Assembly (NCBI GenBank): GCA_902836505.1
Contig: CADFQU010000017.1
Span: 1 to 10,166 of the forward strand
Origin: Streptococcaceae bacterium
GTDB lineage: Bacteria > Bacillota > Bacilli > Lactobacillales > Streptococcaceae
Reading direction: 5' to 3'
Length of the DNA stretch: 10,166 nt
A program made the position numbers and the translations under genes. The notes beneath the pieces are model-generated. The model was not told where the DNA came from and did not search any database. It worked only from the letters and a program-made list of their open reading frames with translations. Positions 9,832 to 10,166 of this stretch are shown in pieces; the stretch's first letter is position 1, and the number at the start of each line of letters is the position of its first letter.

Positions 9832-9857
9832 CAAGAAAAAAGAATTGAGGAAGATAC

Positions 9858-10166
9858 ATGACTAAAGAAGTTATTGTGGAAAGTTTCGAACTAGACCATA
9901 CTGCTGTAAAAGCCCCTTACGTCCGCCTAATCGGGGAGGAGACAGGGCCAAAAGGAGATGTCATCTCAAACTATGATATCCGCTTGGTTCAACCAAATGA
10001 AGACTCTATCCCGACTGCTGGTTTACATACGATTGAGCACCTCTTAGCTATGTTGATCCGCAAACGCATTGATGGGATGATTGATTGTTCACCTTTTGGA
10101 TGTCGTACCGGATTCCATATGATTATGTGGGGACAACACGATCAAAAAACCATTGCACAAGTGATT
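9858..10166 (+). CDS. luxS: S-ribosylhomocysteine lyase, 3' part missing
   Basis: LuxS cleaves S-ribosylhomocysteine to homocysteine and DPD, the precursor of the AI-2 signal, and so recycles the product of SAM-dependent methylation. The 103 visible codons start [15 protein letters not shown] and contain the zinc and active-site motif HTIEH (His57, Glu60, His61). They also contain SPFGCRTGF with catalytic Cys82, followed by FHMIMWG. The family is about 160 residues, so the last third, including the third zinc ligand (a cysteine), lies outside the window. The ATG is preceded by GAGG with a 7-nt spacer. It is transcribed divergently from rny under its own extended -10 promoter. No residue in the visible part is abnormal. 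Confidence 0.98.
   Translation, partial: MTKEVIVESFELDHTAVKAPYVRLIGEETGPKGDVISNYDIRLVQPNEDSIPTAGLHTIEHLLAMLIRKRIDGMIDCSPFGCRTGFHMIMWGQHDQKTIAQVI

Overview
The window reads as a chromosomal core-genome segment of a Streptococcus, most likely of the mitis/sanguinis/parasanguinis type. This rests on the gene order gmk-rpoZ-priA-fmt-rsmB-phpP-stkP, on protein features remembered from the pneumococcal homologues (a 104-residue omega with a charged tail, and PhpP metal-binding aspartates at 192 and 231), on strong AGGAGG-type ribosome binding sites, and on moderate-to-low GC. The species call is tentative; no database search was possible.

Layout: nine genes fill the window. Eight lie on the minus strand, so they are read from right to left. 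rny (RNase Y, 9588-7981) is a single transcription unit with its own extended -10 promoter and a strong hairpin terminator just after its stop. Next comes a seven-gene cluster that starts from a good promoter near 7812-7840: gmk, rpoZ, priA, fmt, rsmB, phpP and stkP. stkP runs off the left edge after 450 codons. Genes in this cluster are separated by short gaps or overlap (fmt/rsmB overlap; phpP/stkP share ATGA). The exception is a 62-nt gap between rpoZ and priA, which holds a terminator-like hairpin followed by a possible extended -10. At the right edge luxS is transcribed divergently from rny and is cut off after 103 codons.

Roles: Gmk makes GDP, omega is an RNA polymerase subunit, PriA restarts stalled replication forks, Fmt formylates initiator tRNA, RsmB methylates 16S rRNA, and PhpP/StkP are the phosphatase and PASTA kinase that couple cell-wall status to division. 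RNase Y initiates mRNA decay. LuxS recycles S-ribosylhomocysteine and yields the AI-2 precursor.

No mobile element, CRISPR array, tRNA, rRNA or defence/accessory system was seen. The protein-coding content is ordinary. The points that merit a second look are regulatory: the rpoZ-priA hairpin, the dyad around the gmk -10, the rsmB start site, and the rny-luxS divergent region.
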